Part shown: piece after piece, positions 18,465 to 27,492 of the stretch
How positions within the stretch are numbered: position 1 is the stretch's first letter
Layout: each line of letters opens with the position of its first letter
DNA from: Marinobacterium iners DSM 11526
GTDB lineage: Bacteria; Pseudomonadota; Gammaproteobacteria; Pseudomonadales; Balneatricaceae
Direction of reading: 5' to 3'
Length of the DNA stretch: 45,139 nt
NCBI RefSeq assembly: GCF_900107855.1
Contig: NZ_FNRJ01000022.1
Coordinates: 1-45,139 of the forward strand
The notes under the pieces: generated by a model
Databases searched by the model: none
What the model saw: the letters and a program-made list of their open reading frames with translations, nothing else
What the model was told of the DNA's origin: nothing
Translations under genes and position numbers: made by a program

Positions 18465-19604
18465 ATGGCAACACTGCGCCAGTTCAAACCCGAAGAGCCC
18501 TGGCAGGCCCCCGAAGGGGAGCCTCTGGTTCGAATCGAAAACCTCACTAAACGCTTCGGCTCATTCTATGCGGTCGACGATGTCAGCCTGCACATTCATC
18601 AGGGTGAGTTCTTTTCTCTGCTTGGCCCCTCAGGCTGCGGCAAAACCACCCTGCTGCGCATGCTGGCCGGTTTCGAGACCCCGACCAGTGGTCGCATTTT
18701 TATCGACGGCCAGGATGTCACCGATGTGCCACCCTATGAGCGCCCGGTAAACATGATGTTCCAGTCCTACGCCCTGTTTCCGCATATGACCGTAGCAGAC
18801 AACATCGCTTTCGGCCTGAAGCAGGAAGGCATGCCCAAGGCCGAGCGTCAGGCACGCGTCGCCGAAATGCTGGCACTTGTTCAGATCGAGAAGCTGGCTC
18901 AACGCAAACCGCATCAGCTCTCCGGCGGACAGCGTCAGCGTGTGGCACTGGCCCGCGCATTGGCCAAACACCCGAAGATTCTGCTGCTGGACGAGCCGCT
19001 GGGGGCGCTGGACAAGAAACTGCGTGAGCAAACCCAGTTTGAGTTGGTCAACATTCAGGAACGCCTCGGCATCACCTTTATCGTGGTGACCCACGATCAG
19101 GAAGAGGCGATGACCATGTCCTCGCGCATCGCGCTGTTGCATGAAGGACGCACAGAACAGGTCGACCCGCCTCGACGTCTGTATGAGTTTCCGTCCACCC
19201 GTTATGTCGCCAGCTTTATCGGGTCGGTCAATCTGTTTGACGGTTACGTGGTGCAACAGGACGACGATCAGGTGATTGTGCAGTGTGACGAGGCCGACTC
19301 TCAGCTGCTGGTACGCCACAGTCAGCCACTGGTACCAGGAATGGCCGTGACGGTCGCGCTGCGTCCTGAAAAAGTTCGGGTACTGAGTCAATTGGATGCC
19401 GATGCGCCCAACCAGCTGCGTGGAGTCATCAAAGAGATCGCCTATCTGGGCGACGTATCGATCTACCATGTGGAGCTGGCCGGCGGTAAGCGAGTGCAGT
19501 TCACCCAGTCCAACGTGCAGGCACTGGCCGAGCAGCCACTGACCTGGGACGAAGAGGTACTGCTGGGCTGGTCGGCCAACAGCTGCGGGGTGCTGACGGA
19601 ATGA
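18465..19604 (+). CDS. potG: Polyamine ABC transporter ATP-binding protein (PotA/PotG-like)
   Basis: This is the ATPase subunit of the uptake system. Walker A (GPSGCGKTT, 54-62), the ABC signature LSGGQRQRVALARAL (152-166), Walker B (LLLDEPLGALD from 173) and the H-loop (VVTHDQEEA) are all present. A C-terminal TOBE-like domain begins near residue 285. The stop overlaps the start of the permease gene by 4 bp. Length 379 aa fits PotG/SpuF. Confidence 0.93.
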   Translation: MATLRQFKPEEPWQAPEGEPLVRIENLTKRFGSFYAVDDVSLHIHQGEFFSLLGPSGCGKTTLLRMLAGFETPTSGRIFIDGQDVTDVPPYERPVNMMFQSYALFPHMTVADNIAFGLKQEGMPKAERQARVAEMLALVQIEKLAQRKPHQLSGGQRQRVALARALAKHPKILLLDEPLGALDKKLREQTQFELVNIQERLGITFIVVTHDQEEAMTMSSRIALLHEGRTEQVDPPRRLYEFPSTRYVASFIGSVNLFDGYVVQQDDDQVIVQCDEADSQLLVRHSQPLVPGMAVTVALRPEKVRVLSQLDADAPNQLRGVIKEIAYLGDVSIYHVELAGGKRVQFTQSNVQALAEQPLTWDEEVLLGWSANSCGVLTE

Positions 19605-20506
19605 AGCTGAAACAGCACCTGCCACCGGCGCGCAACCTGATCATCGCCATCCCCTGGTTCTGGCTGGCGCTGTTCTTCCTGTTGCCGTTCCTGTTCGTAC
19701 TCAAGATCAGCCTGTCCGAGCCGGTATTGGCACAGCCTCCCTATCTGGACCTGATCCGCGAAATCGAAGACGGGCTGGTGACCATCATGGTCAACTTCGG
19801 CAACTATCAGCTGCTGCTGGAAGATTCACTCTATCTGAGCGCCCTGCTGGGCTCGCTCAAAATAGCCGCAATCTCCACTGTCTGCTGCCTGTTGATCGGC
19901 TATCCCATGGCCTATGCCATCGCGCGTTCGCCGGCACATTGGCGTCTGCCGCTGTTGATGCTGATCATTCTGCCGTTCTGGACCTCGTTCCTGATTCGCA
20001 TCTATGCCTGGATCGGTATCCTCAAGGGCAACGGGCTGCTCAATAACTTCCTGCTCTGGACCGGCCTGATCGACACCCCGCTTGAGATCATGCACACACC
20101 GTTCGCGGTCTATATCGGCGTGGTCTACAACTATCTGCCGTTTGTGGTGTTGCCGCTCTATGCCACCCTGATCCGACTGGACCTGACCCTGCTCGAAGCG
20201 GCCGCCGACCTGGGCTGCCGCCCCTGGAAGCAGTTTCTGCTGATCACCCTGCCACTGTCACTGCCGGGCGTACTGGCCGGTGCCATGCTGGTGTTTATTC
20301 CGGTGATGGGCGAGTTCGTGATTCCCGACCTGCTGGGCGGGCCGGACACCCTGATGCTGGGCAAGCTGATGTGGACCGAATTTTTCAACAACAAGGACTG
20401 GCCACTGGCGTCTTCGCTGGCGGCACTGCTGCTGGTGGCGTTGATTGTGCCCTTTGTGCTGCTGCGCCACTTTGAGCGCAGAGCCGCCGAGGAGGGTGCC
20501 ACATGA
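19601..20506 (+). CDS. potH: Polyamine ABC transporter permease (PotH-like)
   Basis: This inner-membrane permease of 301 aa has six helices. The EAA loop reads EAAADLGCRPWKQFLLITLPLS, which docks on the ATPase. It overlaps the neighbouring genes by 4 bp at both ends. It pairs with the following permease to form the heterodimeric pore. Confidence 0.93.
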   Translation: MKLKQHLPPARNLIIAIPWFWLALFFLLPFLFVLKISLSEPVLAQPPYLDLIREIEDGLVTIMVNFGNYQLLLEDSLYLSALLGSLKIAAISTVCCLLIGYPMAYAIARSPAHWRLPLLMLIILPFWTSFLIRIYAWIGILKGNGLLNNFLLWTGLIDTPLEIMHTPFAVYIGVVYNYLPFVVLPLYATLIRLDLTLLEAAADLGCRPWKQFLLITLPLSLPGVLAGAMLVFIPVMGEFVIPDLLGGPDTLMLGKLMWTEFFNNKDWPLASSLAALLLVALIVPFVLLRHFERRAAEEGAT

Positions 20507-21321
20507 AACAACGCATGCCACTGCTGATTACCATTCTGCTGCTGGGCTATGCCTTTCTGTACGGCCCGATCATCAGCCTGATCGTGTATTCATTCAATGA
20601 AAGTCGGCTGGTCACGGTATGGGGCGGCTTCAGCACCAAATGGTACGGCGAACTGCTGCAGAATACCCAGCTGCTCAGCGCCGCCTGGCTCAGTGTCCGT
20701 ATTGCTGCCCTGACCGCCACAATAGCAGTAGTGCTGGGCACACTGGCGGCATTGGCACTGGTGCGATTCCGTCGCTTTCGCGGCAGGGGCTCGCTGGAGG
20801 TGATGGTAACCGCGCCACTGGTGATGCCAGAGGTGATTATCGGCCTTTCGCTGCTGTTGCTGTTCGTGGCGATGGAAAGCGTGATCGGCTGGCCGGCCGG
20901 ACGCGGCATGACCACCATCGTGATCGCCCACACCACCTTCGCGATGGCCTATGTCACCGTGGTGGTGCAAAGCCGACTGGCACATATGGACCTGTCGCTG
21001 GAAGAAGCGGCGCTGGATCTGGGGGCCCGCCCGCTGAAGGTCTTTTTCAGCATCACCCTGCCGATCATCGCTCCCTCGCTGATCGCTGGCTGGCTACTGG
21101 CCTTCACGCTGTCTTTGGATGACCTGGTGGTGGCCAGCTTCGTTTCTGGTCCCGGTGCCACCACCCTGCCGATGGTGGTCTACTCCAGCGTACGCCTTGG
21201 AGTCAGTCCTGAAATCAATGCGCTGGCAACGATCATTGTTGGGCTGGTCAGCATCGCGGTGTTGATTACCGGCGTGTTGCTGTGGCGGCAGGACCGACGC
21301 AACCGCCTCGACGCCCACTGA
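20503..21321 (+). CDS. potI: Polyamine ABC transporter permease (PotI-like)
   Basis: This second permease has 272 aa and six helices. Its EAA loop is EEAALDLGARPLKVFFSITLPI and it carries LDDLVVASFVSGPG, typical of PotI/SpuH. It closes the polyamine operon and is followed by a terminator shared with ilvH from the other side. Confidence 0.93.
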   Translation: MKQRMPLLITILLLGYAFLYGPIISLIVYSFNESRLVTVWGGFSTKWYGELLQNTQLLSAAWLSVRIAALTATIAVVLGTLAALALVRFRRFRGRGSLEVMVTAPLVMPEVIIGLSLLLLFVAMESVIGWPAGRGMTTIVIAHTTFAMAYVTVVVQSRLAHMDLSLEEAALDLGARPLKVFFSITLPIIAPSLIAGWLLAFTLSLDDLVVASFVSGPGATTLPMVVYSSVRLGVSPEINALATIIVGLVSIAVLITGVLLWRQDRRNRLDAH

Positions 21322-21345
21322 TCAATGGTGGGATTCAGGCAACAA

Positions 21346-21379
21346 AAAACCGCTGGTCGTCTGCACGGCCAGCGGTTTT
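21346..21379. terminator. Bidirectional terminator between potI and ilvH
   Basis: An 11-bp stem (AAAACCGCTGG / CCAGCGGTTTT) encloses a 12-nt loop with extra pairing. It has T residues on the plus side and a matching A-run on the other, so it can serve both convergent operons. Confidence 0.88.
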
Positions 21380-21398
21380 TTTGTGACGCCGATAGCTT

Positions 21399-21890
21399 TT
21401 AAAGGCTCAGGACTTTCTCGCCACGCGCAATACCACACACACCCGAGCGCACCACTTCCATGATGGAAGCGCTGCCCAGCGCATTGATGAAGGCATCCAG
21501 TTTGTCGGATGCCCCCACCAGCTGCACGGTGTAGGTCGTCGGGGTCACATCGATGATCTGACCACGGAAGATGTCGCAGGTCCGTTTGATCTCGGCGCGC
21601 ATCTGGCCGCTGGCCTTGAGTTTGATCATCATCACTTCGCGCTCGATGTGATCACCCTCGGACAGATCCACCACCTTGACCACGTCAATCAGCTTGTTCA
21701 GCTGTTTGGTGATCTGCTCCACCACACGATCGTTGCCGATGGTGGTCACGGTCAGACGTGACAGGGTGGAGTCTTCGGTCGGTGCGACCGTCAGCGACTC
21801 GATGTTGTAGTTACGCTGGGAGAACAGCCCTACCACGCGCGACAGGGCGCCCGGCTCGTTTTCCATCAGGACTGAAATGATATGGCGCAT
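21399..21890 (-). CDS. ilvH: Acetolactate synthase small (regulatory) subunit
   Basis: It carries the valine-binding ACT domain that confers feedback inhibition on IlvI. The start at 21890 (MRHIISVLMENEPGALSRV) is the family start, 2 bp after ilvI. Motif GLFSQRNYNIESLTVAPTED is the ACT fold, and the 163-aa length matches. The longer frame begins inside ilvI and was rejected. Confidence 0.96.
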   Translation of the reverse strand: MRHIISVLMENEPGALSRVVGLFSQRNYNIESLTVAPTEDSTLSRLTVTTIGNDRVVEQITKQLNKLIDVVKVVDLSEGDHIEREVMMIKLKASGQMRAEIKRTCDIFRGQIIDVTPTTYTVQLVGASDKLDAFINALGSASIMEVVRSGVCGIARGEKVLSL

Positions 21891-21892
21891 GC

Positions 21893-23614
21893 TCAGGTCC
21901 TCTCTGTCTTGGTCAGCCACATGTCACGCATGGAACCGCGCGGTACCTGCATCGGATATACGTGTTCGAACGGATCGACCGCGATATCCATGAAGACCAG
22001 ACGATCCTTCAGCGCGAAGGCTTCGCGCATGGCGCCTTCCAGGTCAGAGTATTTCTCGACCTTCATGCCCACATGACCATAGGCCTCCACCAGCTTGACG
22101 AAGTCAGGCAGCGACTGCATGTAGGACTGGGAGTGACGGGACTCATAGTTCATGTCCTGCCACTGGCGCACCATGCCCAGCGACTGATTGTTGAGGCACA
22201 GAATCTTCACCGGCAGATCATACTGGTTGCAGGTGGAGAGCTCCTGAATGTTCATCTGGATGCTGCCTTCGCCGGTGACGCATACAACGTCGTCATCCGG
22301 GAAGTTCATCTTCACACCCATGGCCGCCGGCAAACCGAAGCCCATGGTGCCGAGGCCACCGGAGTTGATCCAGCGGTTTGGCTTGTTGAACTTGTAGTAC
22401 TGCGCCGCAAACATCTGGTGCTGGCCCACGTCAGAAGTTACAAAGGCGTTGCCATTGGTCACCTGGCTCAGCATTTCGATAACCTGTTGCGGTTTCATCA
22501 ATGCGGAGTCATCAGTGCGGTAACGGCCACCGTGACGCTGACGCCACTCGTCGATCTGCTGCCACCAGGCGTGCAGTGCATCCTGATCCGGCTGTTTCTT
22601 GCTGCCCTTGACCAGCTGCACCATCTCTTCCAGTACCACTTTGGCCGGACCCACAATGGGGACATCCGCCTGGATGGTTTTGGAAATGGAGGCCGGATCA
22701 ATATCGATATGCACGATCTTGGCAGTCGGACAGAACTTGTCACAGGCGTTGGTTACGCGGTCATCAAAGCGAGCGCCCACAGCCAGAATCAGGTCAGCAT
22801 GGTGCATCGCCATGTTGGCTTCGTAGCTGCCGTGCATCCCCAGCATACCGATGAACTGACGATCGGTACCCGGATAACCGCCCAGCCCCATCAGGGTGTT
22901 GGTTACCGGGAAGTTCAGCAGTTTGGCCAGCTCGGTCAGCTCGGTACTGGCGTCACCCATGATGACACCACCGCCGGTATAGATCACCGGACGCTTGGCC
23001 GCCAGCAGCATGTCGGTTGCCTTCTTGATCTGACCGCTGTGACCACGGGTGATCGGGCTGTACGAACGCATCTTGACGTGTTTCGGAAACTCGTACGGGT
23101 AGCGCTCGGTCGGTGTGGTCATGTCTTTCGGCAGGTCAATTACCACCGGACCGGGACGGCCGCTCTCGGCAATATGGAACGCCTTGCGCACAATCGCCGG
23201 GATGTCTTCCGGACGCTGGACGCTGAAGTTGTGTTTCACGATGGGACGGGAGATACCGAGCATGTCGGTCTCCTGGAAGGCGTCTTCACCGATCAGATGA
23301 CTCATCACCTGGCCGGTGATCACCACCATCGGGATGGAGTCCATGAACGCGGTCGCGATACCGGTCACGGCATTGGTTGCACCCGGACCGGATGTCACCA
23401 GCGCGACACCGGCCTTACCGGTTGCACGCGCATAAGCATCCGCCATGTGAGTTGCAGCCTGCTCATGGCGCACCAGAATGTGCTGTACATCTTCCTGCTG
23501 GAACAGAGCGTCGTACACATGCAGCAACGACCCGCCCGGATAACCATAGATGTACTGAACACCCTCGTCTTTGAGGGCGCGTACCACCATTTCTGCGCCT
23601 GAAAGTAATTCCAC
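21893..23614 (-). CDS. ilvI: Acetolactate synthase large subunit
   Basis: This ThDP-dependent enzyme condenses two pyruvates, or pyruvate with 2-oxobutyrate, in branched-chain amino acid synthesis. The 573-aa product has the N-terminal ThDP glutamate region ([20 protein letters not shown]), a central FAD domain and the ThDP motif ([11 protein letters not shown], then [14 protein letters not shown]). The start is a GTG at 23614 with AGAGGG 7 nt upstream. Together with ilvH it forms the catalytic complex. Confidence 0.97.
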   Translation of the reverse strand: MELLSGAEMVVRALKDEGVQYIYGYPGGSLLHVYDALFQQEDVQHILVRHEQAATHMADAYARATGKAGVALVTSGPGATNAVTGIATAFMDSIPMVVITGQVMSHLIGEDAFQETDMLGISRPIVKHNFSVQRPEDIPAIVRKAFHIAESGRPGPVVIDLPKDMTTPTERYPYEFPKHVKMRSYSPITRGHSGQIKKATDMLLAAKRPVIYTGGGVIMGDASTELTELAKLLNFPVTNTLMGLGGYPGTDRQFIGMLGMHGSYEANMAMHHADLILAVGARFDDRVTNACDKFCPTAKIVHIDIDPASISKTIQADVPIVGPAKVVLEEMVQLVKGSKKQPDQDALHAWWQQIDEWRQRHGGRYRTDDSALMKPQQVIEMLSQVTNGNAFVTSDVGQHQMFAAQYYKFNKPNRWINSGGLGTMGFGLPAAMGVKMNFPDDDVVCVTGEGSIQMNIQELSTCNQYDLPVKILCLNNQSLGMVRQWQDMNYESRHSQSYMQSLPDFVKLVEAYGHVGMKVEKYSDLEGAMREAFALKDRLVFMDIAVDPFEHVYPMQVPRGSMRDMWLTKTERT

Positions 23615-24021
23615 TGTTGTACCCTCTACTCAGCGCCGGCCACCTGCCGGCGAACTAACAGTTTCAGCGTTTCTGCAACGAGAACATAACCCGGCCGCGG
23701 AGCAATCGTATCGCCGGCCGCGCCCTGCCCGCAGGCATCATTGGATCATGTTCGGTGCTGGTCAGATGAGGATCTCTTATCTGACAGACCTGTTCTGAGA
23801 CTTAAGCCGGGTTCGCTTAATAACCCCTTGTGACGTCGGGATTTCCTGCATGCCACAAGTCAAGAAAATAGCCTGACATTCTCGCACCTTGACAAGCTGC
23901 GATCAACCGCCTACGACCATTGAACGACGCCGATACTGTACAGGACAGCCCTCTGGGCGTTGTCGGGCATTAGCGTTATAGTAGGCGCATGTCCACGTTC
24001 TACATGCCGGAGAGCAAAACA
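23615..24021 (-). promoter_or_regulatory. ilvIH leader region without an obvious attenuator
   Basis: This gap of about 400 bp holds two minus-strand hairpins: GTCAGATAAG/CTCATCTGAC (23761-23785, one G-T pair) and GCCGGC/GCCGGC (23635-23651) next to the ribosome site. Two short minus-strand reading frames exist but are not rich in Leu, Val or Ile, and neither hairpin is followed by a T-run. Classical leader-peptide attenuation is therefore not supported. The promoter of the divergent 24022 gene must also be here. Confidence 0.4.
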
Positions 24022-24288
24022 ATGAGCATTGCCGAGATCAAAAACAAGGAGCGCGTGATCAACGAGCTGCTGCGTTTTATCCGCAAGGTGCTGGTCGAGC
24101 CTGATATCAGCGAGAAAGCGCTGGAGATCGCTCGCAAGCATTTCAATGACAAGAACGCCGGCGTGTTGATCGCCGAAGAGCTGTCATCCACCACCAACGT
24201 CAAGATTCCGTTGGAACAGAGCGATGCCGACCGCCTGTTTCTGGAGCTGCTGATCGACGTGGTGCGTGACGAGAAAGCGCTGTACTGA
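24022..24288 (+). CDS. Small conserved-looking helical protein, function unknown
   Basis: This is an 88-aa, largely helical, charged protein (MSIAEIKNKERVINELLRF at the start). GGAGAG lies 8-13 nt upstream of the ATG at 24022, so this start is preferred over one 33 bp upstream. It has no signal peptide or membrane segment and no family I can name. It lies divergent from ilvIH and converges on rlmJ with 3 bp between stops. Confidence 0.6.
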   Translation: MSIAEIKNKERVINELLRFIRKVLVEPDISEKALEIARKHFNDKNAGVLIAEELSSTTNVKIPLEQSDADRLFLELLIDVVRDEKALY

Positions 24289-24291
24289 GCC

Positions 24292-25125
24292 TCACTCAGG
24301 CACCAGCCATTCCACGCGCCAGCGCCCTTCCCCCTGCTGCAGCGTTGCCTGCAGCCAGGGTGAAACCTGCCCAAGTGTGGCATCCAGCTGCCAGGGCGGG
24401 TTGATCACCAGCATACCGCTGCCATACATGCCCCGTTCGCCTTCTGCTGCCGCCATTTCAAGCTCGGAACAGAGAATGTTGCGAATCCCGCTCGCCGCCA
24501 GTTCTGACTTCATCTTTTGCCATAGCCCTGCCGGCAGTAACGGATACCAGATGGCAAAGCAGCCATTGGGCCAACGCTTGATCGCCTTGCTGACAAAACG
24601 CACCAGCTGCTGGTATTCCTGCTTCACCTCGTAGGCAGGGTCGATCAACACCACCCCACGGTTGGGTTTTGGCGGCAACAGCGACAGCACCCCTTCATAG
24701 CCGTCACGATGATGTACCGCCACTCGGCCATCCTGACGGAATACCTGCTTCAGCGCTTCAGCCTCGGCCGGGTGCAGCTCCATTACACTGATCTGATCGG
24801 CATCACGCGCCATCTGGGCCGCGATCAGCGGAGAGCCGGGGTAATGTTGCAACGCCTTCCCGTTTACGGCTTCGACCTGTTCAAGGTAGGGCTGCACCGC
24901 TTCGGGAACCGACTGACGCCACAGGCGGGCAATACCCTGCTGGAATTCGCCGGTCTTGGCCGCCTGATCACCGTGCAGATCATACTGCGCACGCCCGCCA
25001 TGGGTTTCCAGATAACTCCAGGGTTTGGCCTTGCGGTTCAACGCCTGCAACAGCAGAACCAGCGTCAGGTGTTTGTGAACATCGGCAAAATTGCCGGCAT
25101 GAAAGCCGTGCTGATAGCTGAGCAT
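24292..25125 (-). CDS. rlmJ: 23S rRNA (adenine(2030)-N6)-methyltransferase
   Basis: It methylates A2030 of 23S rRNA using S-adenosylmethionine. The 277-aa protein begins MLSYQHGFHAGNFADVHKH, the RlmJ hallmark. It has the N6-adenine catalytic motif as DPAYE in VVLIDPAYEVK. ELHPAEAEAL is a likely SAM-acid loop. It follows a lipoprotein gene with a 19-bp gap, in an apparent operon with a response regulator. Confidence 0.93.
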   Translation of the reverse strand: MLSYQHGFHAGNFADVHKHLTLVLLLQALNRKAKPWSYLETHGGRAQYDLHGDQAAKTGEFQQGIARLWRQSVPEAVQPYLEQVEAVNGKALQHYPGSPLIAAQMARDADQISVMELHPAEAEALKQVFRQDGRVAVHHRDGYEGVLSLLPPKPNRGVVLIDPAYEVKQEYQQLVRFVSKAIKRWPNGCFAIWYPLLPAGLWQKMKSELAASGIRNILCSELEMAAAEGERGMYGSGMLVINPPWQLDATLGQVSPWLQATLQQGEGRWRVEWLVPE

Positions 25126-25144
25126 GGTGTGTCCTGAAATGGGA

Positions 25145-25831
25145 TCAAAGCGGGTCGGGCCGGATCTGCGGAACCCGAAGATGACGGAACTGGTGCTTCA
25201 ACAGACTGGCGATTTGCTGCAGCGACTCGCGGTCGCGACTGTACAGCACGGTATCACCAGACTCGGCATAGGGCCCCAGCGCACCGGGCAGGCCGGAGCC
25301 AAGCTGAAACAGGGAGCCGTTGGTTTGGCCACTGCACTCGAACTGCCCCGGTTGTGATGCATACACCCAGCTGCGCCCCTGCCAGCGTGGCGGCTGGTCG
25401 GCGCCGGTGTTGAAGCAGATCCGCGCCCGCTTCAGTACCAGTGCATAACCGGTTTCGTTACGATGCTGCAGCTCGAACAGGTTCATTACACTGCCCTGCG
25501 CTACACTCACGGCCACAAAACCCCAATGCCCCTGCGGGTGACTGAACAGCGCCAGCATCCGTTGCGGGTCAGAGGTGTCAGCGGCATAACGGGCCTGATA
25601 CTGCTGCGACAGCAGCAGTGGAGCCGAAATGCGGTAATAGGGGCCGCTCAGATAGTGCTGCACCAGCGCCTGCCCCAGCTGTACCTCGGCACGGCTGTCA
25701 TACACGGGCACGATCGATAGTGGCAATGGGGAGACACCCAGCTCCTGTTGCCTTGGCTCAGACATCGGGGGTGGCGGGGCGGCACAACCGCCCAGCAACA
25801 GGGTCAACAGGAATGCAACTCGCAGTTTCAT
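25145..25831 (-). CDS. Lipoprotein of unknown function
   Basis: This 228-aa product has a lipobox LLGGC at residues 12-16 after a short basic and hydrophobic signal; the +2 residue is Ala, so outer-membrane sorting is expected. The body is beta-rich and I do not recognise a family. It lies between the response regulator (3-bp gap) and rlmJ, so co-transcription is likely. A link to the regulator is inference only. Confidence 0.65.
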   Translation of the reverse strand: MKLRVAFLLTLLLGGCAAPPPPMSEPRQQELGVSPLPLSIVPVYDSRAEVQLGQALVQHYLSGPYYRISAPLLLSQQYQARYAADTSDPQRMLALFSHPQGHWGFVAVSVAQGSVMNLFELQHRNETGYALVLKRARICFNTGADQPPRWQGRSWVYASQPGQFECSGQTNGSLFQLGSGLPGALGPYAESGDTVLYSRDRESLQQIASLLKHQFRHLRVPQIRPDPL

Positions 25832-25834
25832 GAC

Positions 25835-26626
25835 TTAACGCACACTGGCAATGTATTTGGACAGATGCGCCAGTTTGTCCGGGTCATCGTCCATAAAAAA
25901 TACGTTCACGTCCACATAGGCCGCATCCAGCTTCTGTTCCGTGGCCTGTATCGAGGTGATGAAGCCATTGATACGCGCTACGCTGTCGCCTGACAGCTGT
26001 TCGATATCCACGACCACCTGTTCCAGCACCTGCGGAAACGCACCTTCATTCTTGATCACAACCTTCACTTCACGCAGGTTGAGATCCTTGATGGCGCAGC
26101 GGAAGGTCTGTTCGCTGTTGCGCAGCTGCGCCAGCCCCTTGGGCTTGGAGCGCATCTTGGCAGGCGCCGAAGCCTCGGCAGGTGTAGCCTTTTTATCTGC
26201 CTCAAGCATGGCCGCCGCACGCGCCTGCTGCTCAGGGCTCAGCTGCTGACGCTTATCCAGCGCCTTGACCATCTTCTGCACCAGCTGCTCACGGGTAAAG
26301 GGCTTGCCCAGATAGTCGTTCACGCCTGCCTGAATGGCCTTGAGCACATATTCACGCTCGCCACGGCTGGTCACCATCAAAAACGGCGTCTGTTTGTAAT
26401 CGTCCTGCGACCGGGTCCACTGCAGCACCTCAAGCCCGCTCATCTCGGGCATTTCCCAGTCACACAAAATCAGATCAAAACGTTTCTGCTGCATGGCCCG
26501 AGTGGCTTCGGTACCGTTTTCCACTGCCATTACGCTGAAGTCGGGAAAGGCTTCCCGCACCATGGAGGTCACGCGCTCGCGGATGAAGCGAGCATCATCG
26601 ACCACCAGAATATTGAGTTTGCTCAT
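25835..26626 (-). CDS. Response regulator with unassigned C-terminal domain
   Basis: This 263-aa protein starts MSKLNILVVDDARF. Its receiver domain is intact: acidic D10/D11, phospho-acceptor D56 in CDWEMPEMSG, T in MVTSRG and K in YLGKPF. A Pro/Ala-rich linker (about 140-165) leads to a C-terminal domain of about 90 residues with no DNA-binding motif. That domain could be a divergent PilZ-like fold, but the RxxxR signature is not evident. The start at 26626 was chosen over two upstream ATGs because the receiver fold begins there. No histidine kinase lies beside it. Confidence 0.8.
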   Translation of the reverse strand: MSKLNILVVDDARFIRERVTSMVREAFPDFSVMAVENGTEATRAMQQKRFDLILCDWEMPEMSGLEVLQWTRSQDDYKQTPFLMVTSRGEREYVLKAIQAGVNDYLGKPFTREQLVQKMVKALDKRQQLSPEQQARAAAMLEADKKATPAEASAPAKMRSKPKGLAQLRNSEQTFRCAIKDLNLREVKVVIKNEGAFPQVLEQVVVDIEQLSGDSVARINGFITSIQATEQKLDAAYVDVNVFFMDDDPDKLAHLSKYIASVR

Positions 26627-26735
26627 CGAACGCTGTGTTTCCATCAATGCTGCTGTCAGCCGACACTGTCCCACAAAGCGGCCCGGGACTGAAGCCCCGG
26701 ACGCCGGGCTGGATCAAAAACAGCTGTTTAAAGAC

Positions 26736-27455
26736 TTAATCGGACAAGTAATACTCGACCGTGGACACCACTCGTACCTGCTTGATGTGCGGATTGTTTC
26801 GGTCACGCTCACTGATGCTGAACTGGCCCTGAGAGGCACGTCGGATCTTGCCCAGCCGGCTTTGTGAGTCGGCCGCGAACTTCTGCGCCACTTCACGTGC
26901 ATTACGGGTCGCCTCTTCGATCATCTCCGGCTTGACCTCATTGAGGCGTGTGAAGATGTACTCGGTCTGTGACTGATAATCACCCCCGGTCAATACGATG
27001 CCGCGCTTGCCCAGCTCGGGCAGCTCATTCATCACAGCCCGCACCCCTTCGATATTCTCCGAATAGACCGTAACCATGCGGCTGGCCACATAGCGGAACT
27101 CGGCACGGTTGTCGCCGCCATACTGCTGCGCCGAACGGTCGGTAATCACCGGCGGCGCATAGCTGATCTCGTCCGGCTGGATGCCATTTTCTGTCAGGAA
27201 ATCACGAATCTGTGCCGCATTCACCTCCAGATCGGTGTACAGCGAGTCCAGATCATTACTGGCCACGGCAAAGGGGATCGGCCAGATTACGATATCGGCC
27301 TGATATTCTCGCTCCGACAGCCCTTTTACCGTCACCGTGCGATCAAGCTGTTTATGATCCAGCGCCGCCTTGCCCAGCAGGCCACCCAGCGCTGAAAGCC
27401 CAAGCAGAAGAAACACGCCCAGAATCAACGCCGATGAACGATTTGTTGTCAGCAT
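26736..27455 (-). CDS. SIMPL (DUF541) domain protein
   Basis: This 239-aa protein has an N-terminal membrane anchor (SALILGVFLLLGLSALGGLL) and a SIMPL domain marked by VTVKGLSEREYQADIVIWPI and ARNAREVAQKFAADSQSRLGKI. SIMPL proteins are periplasmic and their role is poorly known; links to oxidative stress and interleukin-receptor-kinase ligands have been proposed in the family. It follows the YcaO gene by 37 bp on the minus strand. Confidence 0.86.
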   Translation of the reverse strand: MLTTNRSSALILGVFLLLGLSALGGLLGKAALDHKQLDRTVTVKGLSEREYQADIVIWPIPFAVASNDLDSLYTDLEVNAAQIRDFLTENGIQPDEISYAPPVITDRSAQQYGGDNRAEFRYVASRMVTVYSENIEGVRAVMNELPELGKRGIVLTGGDYQSQTEYIFTRLNEVKPEMIEEATRNAREVAQKFAADSQSRLGKIRRASQGQFSISERDRNNPHIKQVRVVSTVEYYLSD

Positions 27456-27492
27456 TCCTTACCTCCACAGATCTGATGAAACCGACCGCCCC

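Noticed and set aside
17635-19625. Two long minus-strand frames opposite the polyamine genes
   Set aside because: The sense-strand genes have full SBP and ABC motifs; the antisense frames have none.
21962-23602. 546-codon plus-strand open frame opposite ilvI
   Set aside because: It mirrors ilvI codon by codon and has shadow composition; no independent gene.
23615-23988. Leader-peptide attenuator for ilvIH
   Set aside because: The short frames are not rich in branched-chain codons, and hairpins lack T-runs.
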